This document shows, in pieces, positions 6,358-8,213 of a stretch of 8,213 bases of DNA (position 1 is the first letter of the stretch; each line of letters starts with the position of its first letter). The DNA comes from an uncultured Pseudomonadota bacterium (GTDB lineage Bacteria > SAR324 > NAC60-12): contig CAJXNF010000108.1 of NCBI GenBank assembly GCA_913056375.1, positions 1 to 8,213 on the forward strand, written 5' to 3'. Made by a program: the position numbers and the translations under genes. The notes beneath the pieces are model-generated. The model was not told the origin of the DNA. It made no database searches and saw only the letters and a program-made list of their open reading frames with translations.

Positions 6358-6696
6358 TCAAGCATCCATTCTCTCGGGAACTAAATCTAGTTGCAGCGAA
6401 GAATAAGGAATCTCCCATGGAAAAGATAAAATTTGTTCTTCTGTATTCTGCCTAAAGAATAATAGATGAATTCCAAGAAACTGTTCATGCATTGTGAGGG
6501 ACACATCACATCCCACATTCTCCACATTCAATGCAGCCTCAGCAAGTGTCCCGCTGCAAAGATCCATTTCAAATACTGCCGGAATTATGCCGACCAAGAA
6601 AGCTCTGCTCCTCTGGTCCATAATACAAATTTGCTGATGAGCATGGCTCCTCAAAAATTCCGTAAGCAAAGCCCGATTCCACCTGATCTCTTTCAT
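6358..6696 (-). CDS. Unrecognised 112-residue protein, downstream of fliA
   Basis: I do not recognise the family. The protein is soluble-looking, with no signal peptide or membrane helix. A short N-terminal helical stretch (about 5-20) is followed by alternating hydrophobic segments suggesting beta strands (QQICIMD, RAFLVGIIPAVFEMDL, CDVSLTMHEQFLGIHLLFF, SLQLDLVP). There are three cysteines (24, 47, 63) with no metal-site spacing. The ATG overlaps the TGA of the preceding 74-codon gene as ATGA (6693-6696). That argues for translational coupling and for both being real genes. There is no Shine-Dalgarno of its own. Position in the flhG-fliA string suggests, by inference only, a flagellum- or chemotaxis-related role. 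A PilZ-type domain was considered because of the strand pattern, but its RxxxR and D/NxSxxG motifs are absent. Confidence 0.7.
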   Translation of the reverse strand: MKEIRWNRALLTEFLRSHAHQQICIMDQRSRAFLVGIIPAVFEMDLCSGTLAEAALNVENVGCDVSLTMHEQFLGIHLLFFRQNTEEQILSFPWEIPYSSLQLDLVPERMDA

Positions 6697-6917
6697 AAAC
6701 GAGATCGCAAGGCGATTTGCACGGCAAGATAGCCAGCAAGGAGGCCATCTTCATAGTTAAACAGTGGATCTTTTATCAGCTCAGGAAAATCTTGAGGATT
6801 CCGAAGATCTTCAGGGGTTAGATCAGGTAGGATCTCTCTGGCAAGCTTAAGCAGCTTCTCTCGCTGAAACTCAATCATTTCTTGGAGCCTTGTCTCAGCG
6901 AATGCTTCTACGTTCAT
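6693..6917 (-). CDS. Unrecognised 74-residue helical protein, directly downstream of fliA
   Basis: I do not recognise the family. The first half (about 3-31) is a charged amphipathic helix (ETRLQEMIEFQREKLLKLAR). A proline-broken middle (PDLTPEDLRNPQDFPELIKD) follows, then a short apolar C-terminal helix (DGLLAGYLAVQIALRSRL) that is too short and mixed to be a clear membrane anchor. The ATG lies 22 nt after the fliA stop with only a weak ribosome binding site. The gene ends in a 4-nt ATGA overlap with the 112-codon gene. Size, helical content and place beside fliA would suit a small flagellar adaptor or chaperone, or a sigma-28-associated regulator, but no FlgM, FliT or FlgN signature is visible. 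That role is inference. Confidence 0.7.
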   Translation of the reverse strand: MNVEAFAETRLQEMIEFQREKLLKLAREILPDLTPEDLRNPQDFPELIKDPLFNYEDGLLAGYLAVQIALRSRL

Positions 6918-6939
6918 TGATTTTGAAATTACTTAAGTT

Positions 6940-7695
6940 TCAAGCAGCTTTCTCAACTTCTAGTACTCTTCGCAATTTTGCTCGCAATTTCAAAATAATT
7001 TTTGTGTGCAGTTGAGATACACGGGCTTCACCAACACCCAGAACAGCTGCAACCTCTTTCATGTTCAGTTCTTCAATATAATAGAGCGAGAGGATTGTTT
7101 GTTCCCTTTCTGGTAACTCCTCGATTGCCTCTTGTAAACGGCTTTTGAGTTGGTGCATTGACAACTCTGAAAAAGGATCGGAGCCATCTGGATCTCGGAG
7201 AATATCCAATAAACTCTGACCTTCTTCATCTTCACCTCCTCCTCCCAAGTGATCTAATGTCACCAGAGAGAGTGGGCTAGCGTGTGCGACAAACTCATGA
7301 TACTCATTCAAAGGCATCTCAAGCTTTGTTGCCATTTCAGAATCACTGGGTTCTCTCCCTAACGTGCTACATTGCTCATTCCAAGCTCTCTCCCACTCCG
7401 TAGCTGCAGCACGAACCCCTCGGGGCACCCAATCCAGAGCTCGTAATTCGTCAAGAATACTCCCTTTAATTCGGTACTCAGCATAGGTTTGGAATTGGAT
7501 GTCTCGCGAGGGATCAAACTTGTCGACCGCATCTAGAAGACCGATCATGCCAGCTTGATAGACTTCCTCAGGATCCACTTCTGGAGGAAACCTACTTGCC
7601 ATTCGGCTGACAATCCGCTTGAGCAGAGGGGCGTATTTTAGTACGAGCTGCTCTCGGCTTTGTTGAGATTTGTCGGCATACGGGTTTGCTTTCAC
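6940..7695 (-). CDS. fliA: Flagellar sigma factor FliA (sigma-28)
   Basis: This sigma-70-family factor directs RNA polymerase to late flagellar and chemotaxis promoters. At 251 residues it has the normal FliA/WhiG/SigD length. Region 2 is at about 18-92 (YAPLLKRIVSRMASRFP, then DPEEVYQAGMIGLLDAVDKFDP, QTYAEYRIKGSILDELRALDWVPR). Region 3 is at about 93-165, with an acidic glycine-rich stretch GGGGEDEEGQ at 151-160. Region 4, with its helix-turn-helix, is at about 183-240 (LPEREQTILSLYY, NMKEVAAVLGVGEARVSQLH). GTG 7695 is preferred because AAGGAAGG lies just upstream and NPYAD is a typical FliA beginning. The gene follows flhG by 25 nt, a common arrangement (flhF-flhG-fliA). No flgM anti-sigma gene is present in the window. 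Confidence 0.96.
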   Translation of the reverse strand: MKANPYADKSQQSREQLVLKYAPLLKRIVSRMASRFPPEVDPEEVYQAGMIGLLDAVDKFDPSRDIQFQTYAEYRIKGSILDELRALDWVPRGVRAAATEWERAWNEQCSTLGREPSDSEMATKLEMPLNEYHEFVAHASPLSLVTLDHLGGGGEDEEGQSLLDILRDPDGSDPFSELSMHQLKSRLQEAIEELPEREQTILSLYYIEELNMKEVAAVLGVGEARVSQLHTKIILKLRAKLRRVLEVEKAA

Positions 7696-7697
7696 TG

Positions 7698-7705
7698 CCT
7701 TCCTT
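7698..7705 (-). promoter_or_regulatory. Ribosome binding site of fliA
   Basis: On the minus strand AAGGAAGG lies 2 nt before the GTG at 7695; its first AAGGA gives 5 nt spacing. It supports the non-ATG start. No promoter-like sequence is evident in the 25-nt gap to flhG, so fliA is presumably transcribed with flhG. Confidence 0.65.
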
Positions 7706-7720
7706 GGCTGAGTAAGGTCT

Positions 7721-8213
7721 TCAGCTGGTACGCCAACTTATTAGACGTTCCCAAAAACTTGGAGTTCTTTGGTGATTAATATTGTTTGGTTGCTCAATAT
7801 ACTCTGAGCTTTCAGCATCACCTGCTTTGTGGATTTTTTCAATTCCTCTGGCTATCGAAACAAGACATCTTGCAGCTGGGGCTTCTGGAAATGACTGCAG
7901 TAATGGACGTTGTGTGCGTACTGATTTGACCAGTAGGGGATCTTTCAAAACATGCCCCATAAAATCAATCTCTGTCTTAAGAAAATCTCGGGTGACTTTT
8001 TGAAGTCTCTCGTAAACCTGTCTTCCTTCTGCTGGCGATACAACGTTATTGGCAATTACCCTAAATTTACTAATCTGGTACCTCGTAACCATGATCTTGA
8101 TCAAGGAGTATGCATCTGTCATTGAAGATGGTTCTGGAGTTGCGACAATCAGGACTTCGTCAGAGTTAGCCACAAATCTAAGTGTGTGAGGAGCGATACC
8201 CGCACCAGTATCA
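7721..8213 (-). CDS. flhG: Flagellar number regulator FlhG (FleN/YlxH, MinD-like ATPase), C-terminal part (5' end outside window)
   Basis: FlhG is a MinD/ParA-type ATPase that works with the GTPase FlhF to set flagellar number and placement. The frame is open to the right edge, and 163 codons are visible. The visible start contains the conserved DTGAGIA motif (complement of 8192-8212) shared by MinD-like ATPases, followed by VANSDEVLIVATPEPSSMTDAYSLIK, the characteristic FlhG/FleN stretch. Downstream are VIANNVVSPAEG and GHVLKDPLLVKSVRTQRPLL, also as in the family. An internal GTG at 8173 is not the real start, because the conserved motif precedes it. The N-terminal P-loop half is missing. 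The C-terminal end (WERLISWRTS) is polar and basic. It lies 25 nt upstream of fliA and is the first gene of the minus-strand string in view. Confidence 0.93.
   Translation of the reverse strand, partial: DTGAGIAPHTLRFVANSDEVLIVATPEPSSMTDAYSLIKIMVTRYQISKFRVIANNVVSPAEGRQVYERLQKVTRDFLKTEIDFMGHVLKDPLLVKSVRTQRPLLQSFPEAPAARCLVSIARGIEKIHKAGDAESSEYIEQPNNINHQRTPSFWERLISWRTS

Noticed and set aside
6466..6732. Plus-strand open frame of 88 codons opposite the two small genes
   Set aside because: It is opposite the 74/112-codon pair, lacks a ribosome binding site, and breaks an otherwise continuous minus-strand operon. The ATGA overlap favours the minus-strand pair.
6923..6943. Short inverted repeat TTGAAA...TTTCAA in the fliA to 74-codon gene gap
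   Set aside because: The stem has only 6 AT-rich base pairs with a 9-nt loop and no T-run, which is not distinguishable from chance.
1..8213. CRISPR array, tRNA/rRNA genes, insertion sequence ends or a new defence island
   Set aside because: Coding genes fill the window almost edge to edge. No regularly spaced repeats, transposase, integrase or toxin-antitoxin pair is visible, and the lone XPB-like helicase without a nuclease or other effector is not enough to call a defence system.

Overview
The window reads as about 8.2 kb of compact, moderately AT-rich chromosomal DNA from a flagellated, Gram-negative (double-membrane) bacterium. The evidence is a type II secretion outer-membrane secretin together with flagellar regulators (FlhG, sigma-28/FliA) and a flagellar switch protein (FliN). 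The mix (stand-alone gspD next to scpA, flhG-fliA order, orphan fliN, XPB-type helicase) looks like a deltaproteobacterial-type or SAR324-like genome. That placement is a weak inference, because no rRNA or marker-gene comparison was possible. There are no tRNA or rRNA genes, CRISPR arrays or insertion sequences, and no gene-free stretch longer than about 30 bases, so all intergenic DNA is operon spacing.

Left half, + strand, one tightly packed gene string: the 3' part of gspD (cut by the left edge); scpA, starting on a TTG that overlaps the gspD stop; an Apd1/Suc_Fer-like thioredoxin-fold [2Fe-2S] protein starting 2 nt after scpA; and fliN, with a strong ribosome binding site that begins inside the preceding stop codon. 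This FliN is unusually long, and its acidic N-terminal half carries several copies of a short motif resembling the CheY-docking peptide of FliM/FliY.

Right half, - strand, read from right to left: the C-terminal part of flhG (cut by the right edge), fliA, two small unrecognised genes (74 and 112 codons, joined by an ATGA overlap), a class V PLP aminotransferase of the alanine/serine-glyoxylate type, and an XPB/Ssl2-like superfamily 2 helicase. The flagellar regulators therefore appear to share a transcription unit with a metabolic enzyme and a DNA helicase.

The two strings converge tail to tail at about 3725-3734. The last codons and stop codons of fliN and the helicase gene overlap inside a small perfect hairpin, so both proteins end in the same four residues, DRYR. 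The helicase gene also has an 11-bp-stem hairpin in its first 32 nucleotides and a perfect 28-bp palindrome in mid-gene. These three inverted repeats, the FliN repeat tail and the two unknown genes downstream of fliA are the parts most worth a second look. I did not find a complete, clearly novel defence or mobile system.
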